The notes under the pieces were generated by a model. It ran no database searches. It was not told the DNA's origin and saw nothing but the letters and a program-made list of their open reading frames with translations. A program made the position numbers and the translations under genes. Shown piece after piece: positions 9,301-18,100 of a stretch of DNA of 37,722 bases. This stretch comes from Saprospiraceae bacterium (GTDB lineage: Bacteria; Bacteroidota; Bacteroidia; Chitinophagales; Saprospiraceae). Numbering within the stretch: position 1 is the first letter of the stretch; the number at the start of each line of letters is the position of its first letter. Location of the stretch: the NCBI GenBank assembly GCA_020846655.1, contig JADLDL010000219.1, positions 1 through 37,722 on the forward strand, given 5' to 3'.

Positions 9301-10501
9301 GTTTGGCGGTGCTGTTCATCGTACCGGCCACGGCTTTGCTGCTGGCCAGGGCGCCGTCGATGAAAATTTTGTCGTTGGTGCCGTCGTGTACCGCCACGAT
9401 GTGCGACCAAACGCCCGGCTTCAACTCATGGCCGCCGCCGGCGTCCATATCGGAGATGCCACTGCTGTTGTTGGTAGTCCAAACCACTTTGCCATGGCTG
9501 GGCAGCGACATTTTGAACCGCTCCTGCCAGCCGCCAAACGACAGCAGGAAGGCCTCGCCGCTGACCGGCAAGGTATTGGGTTTTACCCAAAAACTAACAG
9601 TGGTGTAGGGTGAGTTCAGTTGGGCGGAGTTGCTGGCCGTCACTTCCGAGGAGATTCCGTTGAACCGGAATGCGTTGTTGCCATAGCCAAAACGGTCGGT
9701 GGTGGCTTGCACGTCCGTCGCTTGCGCGTGGTTGTGGAAAACGGTGGCGTCGAGGGCATTGTTCCGGAAACCATAGTCGGCTACCAGTGTTTGCGAAACG
9801 GAAGGCGCCGTGTTTTGAGCGGCATAAAAGGCGGCTATTTCTGTGGCATTCAGGGCGTTGTCAAAAATAACAACTTCGTCCAGGGCGCCTTTGAAATAAT
9901 TGCCTTTGTCGATCGGGTTGTAGCCGATGCCCAGGGGCCGAGCAGTGCTGCTCATGGTGCCCGACACGTTTTTTTCGGCCACCTGAACACCGTTGATGTA
10001 GATCAGGTCCTTCGTGCCATTGTGCACAAACGCCAGGTGTTTCCAGGCGCCCGGGCTGAGGGCGTTGGCGTCGCCGGCATCCATATCCGAGATGCCAGAA
10101 CTGTTGTTGGTGGTCCAAACCAGTTTGCCGTGCGGTGGCAGCGAGATTTTCCAGCGTTCCTGCCAGCCGCCAAACGAGAGCAGGTAGGCTTCGCCCTGGA
10201 TGGGCAATTCCGTCACCTTGATCCAAAAACAGACCGTGGTGTAGTCGGAATTCAGGGCCGCGGCATTGGGCGCCTGAATAAAACTTTGGGCGCCGTCAAA
10301 CAGGAAGGCGGCATTGGCCCAGCCAAAGCGGTCTTGCGTAGGGGTGGCGCCATGCACGGTGGCGTGGTTGTTGGAGGCGGAAAAATCCTGGGCATTGCCG
10401 GTAAAGGAGTAATTGGCTACCGGGATTTGTGCCCATGCCCCTGCAGCGGCCAGGAGCCAAGCCAGGAGGAACAGAGGGATAGTGTGTAAACGCCGTTTCA
10501 T
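6392..10501 (-). CDS. T9SS-secreted protein with five LamG domains and two fibronectin type III domains
   Basis: This 1369-residue exported protein probably binds glycan at the cell surface. It has a signal peptide (about 1-25, ending GAWAQ). Four consecutive LamG/concanavalin-like domains of 212 residues each follow (about 27-238, 239-450, 451-662, 663-874). Next come two FN3 domains (about 870-965 and 965-1055), a fifth LamG (about 1060-1275) and a type A T9SS sorting domain starting VYPNPATDRLWI and ending SVKFDKQ. Each LamG repeats WQERWKISLP, VWTTNN and SDMDAG or close variants. I see no catalytic domain, so a lectin-like or SusE/F-like capture role is inferred. An in-frame TTG two codons upstream was rejected in favour of the ATG before KRRLH. 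It is 12 bp downstream of the 1036-residue gene and surely co-transcribed with it. Confidence 0.85.
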   Translation of the reverse strand: MKRRLHTIPLFLLAWLLAAAGAWAQIPVANYSFTGNAQDFSASNNHATVHGATPTQDRFGWANAAFLFDGAQSFIQAPNAAALNSDYTTVCFWIKVTELPIQGEAYLLSFGGWQERWKISLPPHGKLVWTTNNSSGISDMDAGDANALSPGAWKHLAFVHNGTKDLIYINGVQVAEKNVSGTMSSTARPLGIGYNPIDKGNYFKGALDEVVIFDNALNATEIAAFYAAQNTAPSVSQTLVADYGFRNNALDATVFHNHAQATDVQATTDRFGYGNNAFRFNGISSEVTASNSAQLNSPYTTVSFWVKPNTLPVSGEAFLLSFGGWQERFKMSLPSHGKVVWTTNNSSGISDMDAGGGHELKPGVWSHIVAVHDGTNDKIFIDGALASSKAVAGTMNSTAKPLGIGYNAVDGGNWFDGVLDDVQLFNFALDDAAVGSLYVAQNTFPGTATDLVAAYSFAGNGDDATQFGNHAAVGGAQPTIDRFNYASNAYHFSGADSLLAANSVQYNSDYTTISFWVKPDELPVSGEAYLLSNGGWQERWKISLPGHGKPVFTTNYATGISDMDSGGGNELPVGQWRHVVMVHDGVKDKIFINGVLANSKDVVGKLNSTKQPLGIGNNPIDAGNYFKGSLDDIQLYNRALSDPEVAALFAAQNAAPNIPDDLVANYTFDGDANDETPFHNHAQASGAQLGNDRFAKANQAYAFNGVSDEILAANSPQLNSDFTTVCFWVNVKALPASGEAFLLSNGGWQERWKISLPAHGKVVWTTNNTSGISDMDAGDGNALPVGAWTHVALVHDGAKDKIFINGVAKAEKAVTGALNSSAKPLGMGYNPIDQGNCFNCSLDEVQIYKKALSDAEIAALYAAQATPPAVTDAEAPTAPLNLAATVEFNNVGLSWWASTDNVGVSAYNLYQNGAKILSTGNTSAYLPGLTAQTLFTFGVSAVDAAGNESLPTTLDVTTLEEATPDVTPPSVPGNLMAATGANSVLLSWQASTDDRGVRGYVILVDGVLFDTVTNTSVLVTGLDPETPYTFEVYAFDKAGNNSAIAELTVSTDKEIDTGEPGLVAHYPFEGNANDATPYANHGVIGGNPVFEPATHPNGGGQNIKFDGQGDSILAPNAVQLISDFTTVSFWIRVDDQNFDDAEAYVLDFGHWSERWKISLPQHLKIVWTTNGNNLLGPIIVSDMDSGDGNEMTKGFWWHVTMVHDGANDIVYVNGEQANIKPVTTKLNSTGLPLGMGNNPVEGGQFFIGGLDEVKIYNKALTAAEIAKLYSTGTTGTEDLNADLFRMLEAVYPNPATDRLWIKHRFEGNQALYVRVFDVEGRQVGDLRFDKNQIPDGQFAVPVSQYPTGTYFLNFVLGGKNIGSVKFDKQ
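7890..10423 (-). repeat. Four tandem ~636-bp repeats encoding LamG domains
   Basis: The coding DNA for LamG domains 1 to 4 repeats with a period of 636 bp (212 codons). The segment beginning TTTTCCAGCGTTCCTGCCAG recurs near 8239 and 8877, with more than 35 identical bases following across both copies, and near 10147; a diverged version is near 9511. High DNA identity between copies 3 and 4 suggests recent duplication or gene conversion. Such repeats can also be mis-collapsed in assemblies. Confidence 0.8.
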
Positions 10502-10513
10502 ATTCAATTGAGT

Positions 10514-13500
10514 TTAAATTTTTTGAAAAAATGCCGTTTGGTACTGATAGGAAACGATATAAAAACCTGGTTTCCAATGTTTAATGTTTATGTCAAATAC
10601 AGCGCCCGGGCTGGCCGTCTCGCTGAACATGAGCCTGCCCAGCGGGTCTGAAACCGACAGGTTTGCCTCCGGGCCCCTGCCTTCCGGTACCTGAATGTGC
10701 AGGACCTCGGTGGCCGGATTGGGCCACATGCTGATGCGCATGTCAGGTTTCCCTGGAGCCTGTAGCCCCGTGGAGGAACTTTGGTACAAGTCGGCTACCG
10801 CATCCGGCGGCAAGGCCCGGTCAAAAATTTTCACCTCGTCGAGGGTGCCTTTGAAATTGTATTCGGTGTTGCCGGGCAACATTTGACCCATCAAAAAAGG
10901 CACAGCCGCCGGGCGAATTTTGCCGCTCAGGGGCCGGAAGGATTGCAGTTGCCCGTCCAGGTACAGGGCCATATGCGCGCCGTCGTAACTGACAGCGGTA
11001 TGGTAAATGCTGTCTTTGGACAACAACACTTCCGAATCGAGGTCGCCAACTGCCGTGAGGCTATTGAGCGTCCAGCGGAGTTTCCGTTCGGGGGTAATCG
11101 AAATTTTCCAGCGGTTTTGCCAACTTCCGTGCGAGAGCAAGAACACCTCTCGGTCGGGCAAGGCCGTCGCTTTGAACCAACAACTGACCGTAATGGCGTC
11201 CTGGAAATTGAGCAGCGGCGCATTCGGCACGCTGATGTTGTCGTTGACTCCATCCAGTTGGGCGGCACGCGCCGGCTGCCCGAAAAAATCTGTTCCGATG
11301 AGGGCGCCGCCGCTGGCCTGGCCGTGCAACTGGTTGCCACTCACATCGTTGGCGTTGCCGGTGAAGGGGTAGTGGGCGATCAGGGTAGCCGGGGTGTTGT
11401 CAAAAAGTTTCACCCAAACCGAAGTGCTCGCGCTGGCCGACAGGCCTTTGTCGTCGCTCACCAGGACTTGAATCTGGTAAATGCCCTGGCTAGCCGGAGC
11501 CGTCCAGGAGACCGTGTTGCCGCCGCCGCTGAAACTGCCGCCCGTGGCTGTCCACTGAAAACTCAGGGGGTCCAGGTTCGGATCGCCCGCCAGGCAATGC
11601 AGGTCGAGGCTTCCGCCGGGCGCTACCACGGCTGCACTTTTTTCCAGCGCGGCGATTTGTGGCGCTTTGTTGATTTCCGGAACAGCCTGAAGTACGAGCA
11701 TCGCCGTGTCACGGTTGCCCTCGGCGTCGGCTACGATCAAACTGATTTCGTAGTTGCCCGGTACGGCAGGCGCCTGCCAGATGGTGGTTGCGCCTGTGCC
11801 GCTGATGCTGCCGCCAGTGCTGCTCCAGATCCAGGTCAGGAGGGTGCCGGAGTCGGGGTCCTGTGCTTTTGCAAACAACGTGGTGTTTTGGCCAAATTCC
11901 ACCTGAGACTCGGCTGCGGCAAGGGCCTGAATGCGTGGGCCGTAGGTGTACGCTTGGGCACTTTGGTTGAAATCCACCACCACGCCGTTGATGAGCAGTT
12001 TGTTCCGGTCGTAGGATTGGATGCCCCCGGCCGGTGTGATGCTCACGAGCAAGGCCTGGTCGGCCGGGATTGTCAGGTTGACCGTTCCACTGCCATCGTT
12101 TACCAAAAAGGTTTCCGACACCGCATCATACACGTCGGCGGGTGCATTGCCCAGGTCCAGTTCCACGATTTTGGCCTGCGGATACGGGTTGTACAGCAGG
12201 TAGGTAGGGTAGGCCGCCTGCTGGAAAAAATCCGTTTTTAATACATTGATTTTTAAAATCTTATCTACGTTGGTCTTCTCCAGCAGGGCGCCCAGGTACC
12301 CAATGGAGGAGGTCCCGTACAAGGCCAAGTTGGTGGCGGCCCAACCGGCTTTCAGGGCGTCGCCGGTAGAGTAGGGCGATTGGTTTTGCCATTTTTCGCG
12401 CAAGGCCTCGTAGCCGATTACCCGATCGGGATCATTAGCGTTCGACCAGGCGCTGGCGTCCTGCAGGCTGCCGGGCAGAAAACCCGGGTAAAACAAGCGG
12501 GTGGCGTTGGCCAGGTTGAGCACCCATTTGCCGATGGCCCGGGCAAAACGTTTGTCGTAGCGCAACATCGGCACGAGCATGGCGGCCTGCTGGACACCGT
12601 TCATTTGGAAGGCATAGTCGTTGCCATTGTCGTTGGCTTCGCCGATGAGGCCGCTCACATCAAACCCGCCCCAAGAGCCCACAATGGCGCCCCAACCCCG
12701 CAACGGCCCCCTGTCGAAGGACCAGTTGACCATTTTTTCCACGTCGTAGCGGGTGCCCAGTTCGGCGTTCATACGCGCTGCGGTGTAGATGCCGTAGGGC
12801 AATTGGAGTTCGTAGGATGGGTTGGTGTCCCATTCGTTCAGAAACTCCAGGCTCCACTCGGCCCCTTGGAGGTAGGCGGGGTTGCCGCTGTGCCGGTAGG
12901 CGTTGTACAACACCCAGGCGTAGGCGCCCGCTGCTTCCGGCTCTTTGACGCCGTTGGCGTTGGGCTGCATGGTTTTGAAATTGAAGGCCCGATAGTTCAT
13001 GTTGGCTTTTTGCCAGGGGGTAGCGGAGCCGCCGAGTGCTTGTACCGAGGCTAAAAATCGGTCGGCGACCGCCAGAAATTGGAAATCGGCGGCACCGCCG
13101 GCGTCCGGATACAGGTCGTACAATTGGTAGAAATAGACATTGGGCATGAGGTCGTACCACCAATCGCCGCCGCTACCGCCGCTGCGGTTGTTCAGGTAGA
13201 TGCCTTCGCCGTTGTTGGCGTTGAAAAAATCCTGACTCATGAGCAGCCAGTTCTCGCCGAATTGGTCCGACTTGTCGGCCCCGGCCAGGGTAGCGCCCAC
13301 GAGGGAGGGCAACACGTTGATGGCTTCGTTGCCCTGTGGGGTATTGGTGCCCACGTAAGTATGCAAACCGAAACTTTTGTTTTGGGGATAGTTGAGGCCA
13401 CTGGGCTGGATATAGACCAGCGGCAGGTATTGACCGGTTTTTTGCAGGTCATACACAAAGGAATCGTAGCGCAGGGCGACCTGCCGCCAGTCACGCACGT

Positions 13501-13624
13501 TGTAGGGCGCCGGCTGATTGAGCATCAACTCCACCCGGGGGATATGGATCTGTGGTACCTGAGCGGCAAGAGAAAAGGCTGCCAATACCAGTACGACAGG
13601 TATTGTTTTTTGTAAAAAATGCAT
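10514..13624 (-). CDS. T9SS-secreted PUL protein: unrecognised N-terminal domain, two PKD-like domains, LamG, sorting domain
   Basis: This 1036-residue protein has a signal peptide (about 1-21, ending SLAAQ). Its N-terminal region (about 25-560) is homologous to the lipoprotein at 2104-3840. Two PKD/Ig-like domains follow (about 565-650 and 655-740), then a LamG (about 748-948) of the same subtype as in the next gene (SWQNRWKISI), and a type A T9SS sorting domain from MWPNPATEVLHIQV to FFQKI. Shared N-terminal blocks include YNVRDWRQVALRYDSFVYD, YTAARMNAELGTRYDVEKM, WGGFDVSGLIG and LRYDKRFARAIGKWVLN. The multi-domain build (large helical domain plus glycan-binding modules) is typical of secreted glycan-degrading enzymes, so an endo-acting glycosidase or lyase role is inferred; no known catalytic signature was recognised. 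It sits between susD and the LamG gene on the same strand. Confidence 0.8.
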   Translation of the reverse strand: MHFLQKTIPVVLVLAAFSLAAQVPQIHIPRVELMLNQPAPYNVRDWRQVALRYDSFVYDLQKTGQYLPLVYIQPSGLNYPQNKSFGLHTYVGTNTPQGNEAINVLPSLVGATLAGADKSDQFGENWLLMSQDFFNANNGEGIYLNNRSGGSGGDWWYDLMPNVYFYQLYDLYPDAGGAADFQFLAVADRFLASVQALGGSATPWQKANMNYRAFNFKTMQPNANGVKEPEAAGAYAWVLYNAYRHSGNPAYLQGAEWSLEFLNEWDTNPSYELQLPYGIYTAARMNAELGTRYDVEKMVNWSFDRGPLRGWGAIVGSWGGFDVSGLIGEANDNGNDYAFQMNGVQQAAMLVPMLRYDKRFARAIGKWVLNLANATRLFYPGFLPGSLQDASAWSNANDPDRVIGYEALREKWQNQSPYSTGDALKAGWAATNLALYGTSSIGYLGALLEKTNVDKILKINVLKTDFFQQAAYPTYLLYNPYPQAKIVELDLGNAPADVYDAVSETFLVNDGSGTVNLTIPADQALLVSITPAGGIQSYDRNKLLINGVVVDFNQSAQAYTYGPRIQALAAAESQVEFGQNTTLFAKAQDPDSGTLLTWIWSSTGGSISGTGATTIWQAPAVPGNYEISLIVADAEGNRDTAMLVLQAVPEINKAPQIAALEKSAAVVAPGGSLDLHCLAGDPNLDPLSFQWTATGGSFSGGGNTVSWTAPASQGIYQIQVLVSDDKGLSASASTSVWVKLFDNTPATLIAHYPFTGNANDVSGNQLHGQASGGALIGTDFFGQPARAAQLDGVNDNISVPNAPLLNFQDAITVSCWFKATALPDREVFLLSHGSWQNRWKISITPERKLRWTLNSLTAVGDLDSEVLLSKDSIYHTAVSYDGAHMALYLDGQLQSFRPLSGKIRPAAVPFLMGQMLPGNTEYNFKGTLDEVKIFDRALPPDAVADLYQSSSTGLQAPGKPDMRISMWPNPATEVLHIQVPEGRGPEANLSVSDPLGRLMFSETASPGAVFDINIKHWKPGFYIVSYQYQTAFFQKI

Positions 13625-13681
13625 GTAAAATATTGATTAATAATAAAATAGGCAACATTGGCAATTGCCATTATGCTTGCC

Positions 13682-13706
13682 TTCAGGCGCTAATGGAGCA
13701 CCTGAA
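13682..13706 (-). other. Stem-loop just after the susD stop codon
   Basis: TTCAGGCGC (13682-13690) pairs with GCACCTGAA (13698-13706), a 9-bp stem with one G-T pair and a 7-nt loop, 4 nt after the susD stop codon. No T-run follows, so it is not a standard terminator. It could attenuate read-through or protect the 3' end of the susCD messenger, a common way to keep SusCD levels above downstream enzymes. The rest of this 86-bp gap holds only AT-rich sequence and a short GGCAATTGCC palindrome. Confidence 0.4.
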
Positions 13707-13710
13707 CCGA

Positions 13711-15144
13711 TTAGTACCCCGGGTTTTGCAACAAGGCCGGGTTCAGGTCCAATTCCTGTTGGGGCAGGGGAAATACTTCGTGTTTGCCGACTTTGAAATC
13801 GGGCAATTTTTGCGCAGCCAGGCCCCAACGCACCAGGTCGAAATAGCGGTGCATCTCAAAGCCCAACTCTACCTGCCGCTCGTGCCGGACGGCGTCGATC
13901 ATGGCTTGCTGGTCGGCAACCACTACGGGCGGGAGTGCTGTGGCCGGGTCAGTGGCCTGTGCGCGGGCACGGGCGCGCACCAGTTCGAGTGGCGCTTGTG
14001 CTTCGGCCACGCGGTTCAGCATGGCCAGGGCTTCGGCTTCCCAGAGCAACACCTCGGCATAGCGAATGGCGGTGTAATTGATGTCGCCGTCGGCTTTCTG
14101 GGTGGCACTGCTGTCGGTTTGCAGGTACTTGCGCGGACTGAATTTGGTGGAGGAAAAAGAGTTTTTGTAAATCAAGCCAAAGTAATTCTCGTTGTTGCTG
14201 GCTACCGTAAACTGCCGGCGCGGGTCGCCGGGCTCAAAGGTGCTTACATATTCCGGGGTCACTTCGGCAAAGCCATAGCCGCCGCCAAATTTCTTGGATG
14301 CCCACCACTGGTTCAGCGAATTGCCCACACCGAGTTCGAGGTTGGCGTGCTGGATTTCCCAGACGGATTCGCTGTTGTTTTGCGTCAGTTCGCGAAAATT
14401 ATCCTCGTAGTCGGCCATCAGGGCGTACATATTTAGGGCTTTTACCTGGCTCACATAGCCCAGCACCTGTTCCCAGGTTTGTTGGTACAAACTGGTTTTG
14501 GCGGCCAGGGCCAGAGCGGCGCCCCGGGTAGCGCGGCCCACATCGGCTGCCGGGTGCTGCAACGGCAACAGGGCCGCAGCGGTTTCGCAGTCGGCGATGA
14601 CCTGCCGGAATACCTCGCTGCGGGGCGTTTTGGGCACTTTCAGTTCGTCGGGTGGCGTCAATTTTACCAAAAGCGGCACGTCGCCGAAGGTTTGCGCCAG
14701 CAAATAATAATACCAGGCCCGCAGGAAATAGGCTTCGCCCAGCAGCCGGCTTTTCAAGGTTTCATCCATGACAATGGCCGGCACTTTGTCGAGCACCGTG
14801 TTGCATTGGGTGATGCCTTTGTAGTTCAGCACCCAAAAATCATTGAACTCCTGGGTGCGGGGCGTGAAGGTGAAAAAATCAAGTTCGGTGAGCCCGGGCC
14901 TCGACCCGTCGCCGCCCACCACGGCCTCGTCGGAGCACAATTCGGCGAAGCCCCAATAAAAATTGTTGTTGCTGTTGCTGATGGGCAAGGCGCCGTACGC
15001 GGCATTTACGGCCTGCACGGCATCGCCTGCCGTTTGAAAAAAGGAACCCGCGTCGAGGGTACCGAGGGGCTCTTTGTTGAGAATGCCTTCGCAGGATACC
15101 AGCGCCAGGGCGCTGCACAAAAGAAAGTATGTTGCTTTTTTCAT
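13711..15144 (-). CDS. susD: SusD/RagB family outer-membrane glycan-binding lipoprotein
   Basis: This lipoprotein of about 477 residues has the signal MKKATYFLLCSALALVSCEG with Cys near residue 18. The SusD fold is supported by the N-terminal NKEPLGTLDAGSFFQTAGDA segment, the LGEAYFLRAWYYYLLAQTFGDVPL helix block (TPR-like), and the C-terminal motif AIRYAEVLLWEAEAL followed by RHERQVELGFEMHRYFDLVRWG and the NPGY ending, all characteristic of RagB/SusD. It forms the lid of the SusC channel and binds glycan at the cell surface. The start chosen is the ATG at 15144; a TTG at 15159 overlapping susC is in frame but would add residues before a normal lipoprotein signal. It lies 11 bp downstream of susC, in the same operon. 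Confidence 0.95.
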   Translation of the reverse strand: MKKATYFLLCSALALVSCEGILNKEPLGTLDAGSFFQTAGDAVQAVNAAYGALPISNSNNNFYWGFAELCSDEAVVGGDGSRPGLTELDFFTFTPRTQEFNDFWVLNYKGITQCNTVLDKVPAIVMDETLKSRLLGEAYFLRAWYYYLLAQTFGDVPLLVKLTPPDELKVPKTPRSEVFRQVIADCETAAALLPLQHPAADVGRATRGAALALAAKTSLYQQTWEQVLGYVSQVKALNMYALMADYEDNFRELTQNNSESVWEIQHANLELGVGNSLNQWWASKKFGGGYGFAEVTPEYVSTFEPGDPRRQFTVASNNENYFGLIYKNSFSSTKFSPRKYLQTDSSATQKADGDINYTAIRYAEVLLWEAEALAMLNRVAEAQAPLELVRARARAQATDPATALPPVVVADQQAMIDAVRHERQVELGFEMHRYFDLVRWGLAAQKLPDFKVGKHEVFPLPQQELDLNPALLQNPGY

Positions 15145-15155
15145 AGTTGTATACT

Positions 15156-18100
15156 TCAAAAGTCCAGGTTCGCGCCTAAAATGAAGGTGCGGGGCGCTGG
15201 CACGGTGCCCCAGTCGATGCCGACGGCGAGGTCGGAAGACACGTTGATACCACGGGTGTCGTTGGTGTTGGCTTGTATTTCGGGGTCGAGGCCCGGGTAG
15301 CGGGTGAAGGTGAAGGCGTTTTGCGCGGTGACGTAAACGCGCAGGTTCCGAATGCTCTCCGACCGGATGAGGCTTTTAAAAGTATAGCCGAGGGTAATGT
15401 TCCGGATGCGGAAATAGGAGCCGTCTTCGAGCCAGCGCGTGGAGATGCGCCGGTTGCCGTTGCGGTCGTCCAGGCTGACTTTCGGAATGTCGGTGCTGGT
15501 GTTGCCGGGCGTCCAGCGGTTGAGGATATCGCGGTACGAATTGAAGCCGCGCGACTGGGTTTCATAGGCAAAATTGCCGTAGAGAAAATAGACATCGTTG
15601 CCCTGCACCCCTTGTCCCAAAATGGACAAATCGAGGTTTTTCCAATTCATTCCTAGGTTGATGCCGTAGATAAAATCGGGGAACGGACTGCCGAAATGGT
15701 CCCGGTCCTTGTCGTTGATGACGTTGTCGCCGTTGAGGTCGGCAAAACGAACATCGCCGGGACGGGTATCGTCCGTTTGGTAGGGCGCGGCGTCAATTTC
15801 AGCCTGACTTTGGAAAATGCCCGCCATTTTGTACAGAAAAAATGACCCGACGGGGTAGCCCGGCTCGGTTTTGGTAATGGGCCCGTCGGACAAGCCAAAC
15901 CCGCCGAGGATGGGCTCGCTGCCGGCTACAGACAGTACCTTGTTGCGCACCGAAGAAATATTGCCGCCGATGCTGTAACTGAATTCGCCGATCCGGTTTT
16001 TGAAAATAATACCGAGTTCGAGGCCTTTGTTTTCCACTTCGCCGGCATTGACGAAAGGCGGTGAGGTGGCGCCGCCGGCTTGCGGTACCGGCACTCGCAC
16101 GAGGATGTCGTTGGTGACTTTGCGGTAATAATCGGCGATAAACGACAGGCGGTCTTCCCAGATGCTGAAATCCAGCCCAATGTCGAGTTGGGTGCTGGTC
16201 TCCCATTTGATGTTGCTGTTGCCGGTTTCCAGTACTTGGGCGCCGGTCACGATTTTGTCGCCGAACACATACACGCGCTGGCCGGTGCCCACCAGCGAAC
16301 TGTAGGGGTAAATGCCGATTTCCTGGTTGCCGAGCCGGCCCCAACTGGCGCGCAGTTTCAGCATGGAAACGAATTGGAGCGGCTCAAAAAACGCTTCGTT
16401 TGAAATGTTCCAGGCGGCCGACACGGAAGGAAATACGCCGAAACGGTTGTTGGCGCCAAAGCGGGAGGAGCCGTCGCGCCGGATGGAAGCACCCAGCACG
16501 TAGCGGTTGTCGAAGGAATAACTGGCTTGCGCAAAATAGGAGAGCAAAGCCCACTCGGTGACGATACCCGAGGCGCCGATGTTTTTGATATCGATCGGAA
16601 CGCTGTTGTTCAGGTAGCGAAACAAGGGGTCCGTGCGGGTAAAATTGTTGGCTGAAGCGCCCAGGTAGTTGGTCTGGTTTTGAATGGCCTCCATGCCCAA
16701 CAGGGCCGAAACGCGCGAACGCCCAAACGTGCGCTGCAAGTCCAGCGTGTTGTTCCACACCAGGTTTTGGTCGAACACCCGTCCTTCGTTGAGCGAAGAA
16801 GGGTCGTAAATGGCCTGCGAGAGCCGTTGTTTGAACAGTTTTTCATTTTCAAACAAAAAATCGCCGCCCAGGGTGGTGCGCAGTTTCAAGCCTTGCAGCA
16901 GGGTAAGTTCGGCAAAGAGGCTGCCAAACATGCGGTAGCGTTGGAGGGTCCAATCGGTGGCGTCGATAAAGGCGAGAGGGTTGGCGTTCCCGTCGCCGTA
17001 CAGCAAAGGGTCGCCCAATTCGGAGGATACGTTGTAGTACGAGCCGTCGGGTTTGCGCACCGGGAACACCGGCGCGGCGATGAGGGCATAGCGGATGCCG
17101 CTGAGTTCGTTGCCGGCGCCAAAACCGTCGCCCGAACTGTTGATGACCTTCCGGTCGGTGAAGGAAAAGGAAATGTTGTTGCCTACTTTGAAGCGTTTGT
17201 TGCCGAGTTCGCCGTTGAAGCGCAGGCCGTATTTTTTAAAACCCTGTCCCCGGAAGGTGCCTTGCTGGTCGAGGTACTCGGCCTGGATAAAATAGCTGCT
17301 GGTTTCGCTGCCGCCGGTGGCGCTCAGGCTGTAGCGTTGGAACGGCGCTGTGCGGAAGACCTGGTTGAGCCAGTCGACATCCGGCAGCGAGTCCAGTAAG
17401 GCGAGGTCGAAGGTATCGAGTTGCCGGGCCGGATCGCGCAGCGTGTTGGCGTTGTTGATAGCTTCGTTGCGGATGTTCAGGTATTCGGCGGCGTTGAGCA
17501 GTTCGGGCAGGCGGTAGGCTTCCGAAACGCCGGCGGCAGTGTTGAAACTGAATCGAGGCGTGCCGGCTTTGCCTCTTTTGGTCGTGATGACGATGACGCC
17601 GTTGGCGGCGCGGGCGCCGTAAATGGCTGCAGCGGCGCCGTCTTTGAGCACCTCGATGGATTCTATGTCGTTGGTTGAGAACATGTTGATGTTCCCGGTG
17701 GTGGGCACGCCGTCGATGATAAACAAGGGGTTGTTGTTGCCCAGGGTGCCGGCCCCCCGGATGCGCACGGCAATGTCGTCGCCCGGTGCGCCGGTGGTTT
17801 GGGTGACCTGCACCCCCGGGGCTTGCCCCTGCAAGGCCTGGTCGATGCCGGAAACGGCGAGTTTTTCCAAATCTTTGCCCTTGATCGAGGCAATAGCCGA
17901 GGTGACGTCGGCGCGAATTTCTTTTTTGTAACCGGTGACCACCACGCTTTGCAGCACCTGGCTGCCAGCGCCCAGCACGACATCCAGTACGGTGCGGTCT
18001 AGCAGGGGAATTTCCTGTTTGTCGAAACCGACATAACTAAACAGCAGTGTGGCGCCGGCACTCACCTGGAGGCGATAGGCGCCGGTGGCGTCGGTAGCCG

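Noticed and set aside
10781-12241. Plus-strand open frame of 486 codons opposite the 1036-residue PUL gene
   Set aside because: It is antisense to PKD and LamG coding sequence; no start context or domain supports it.
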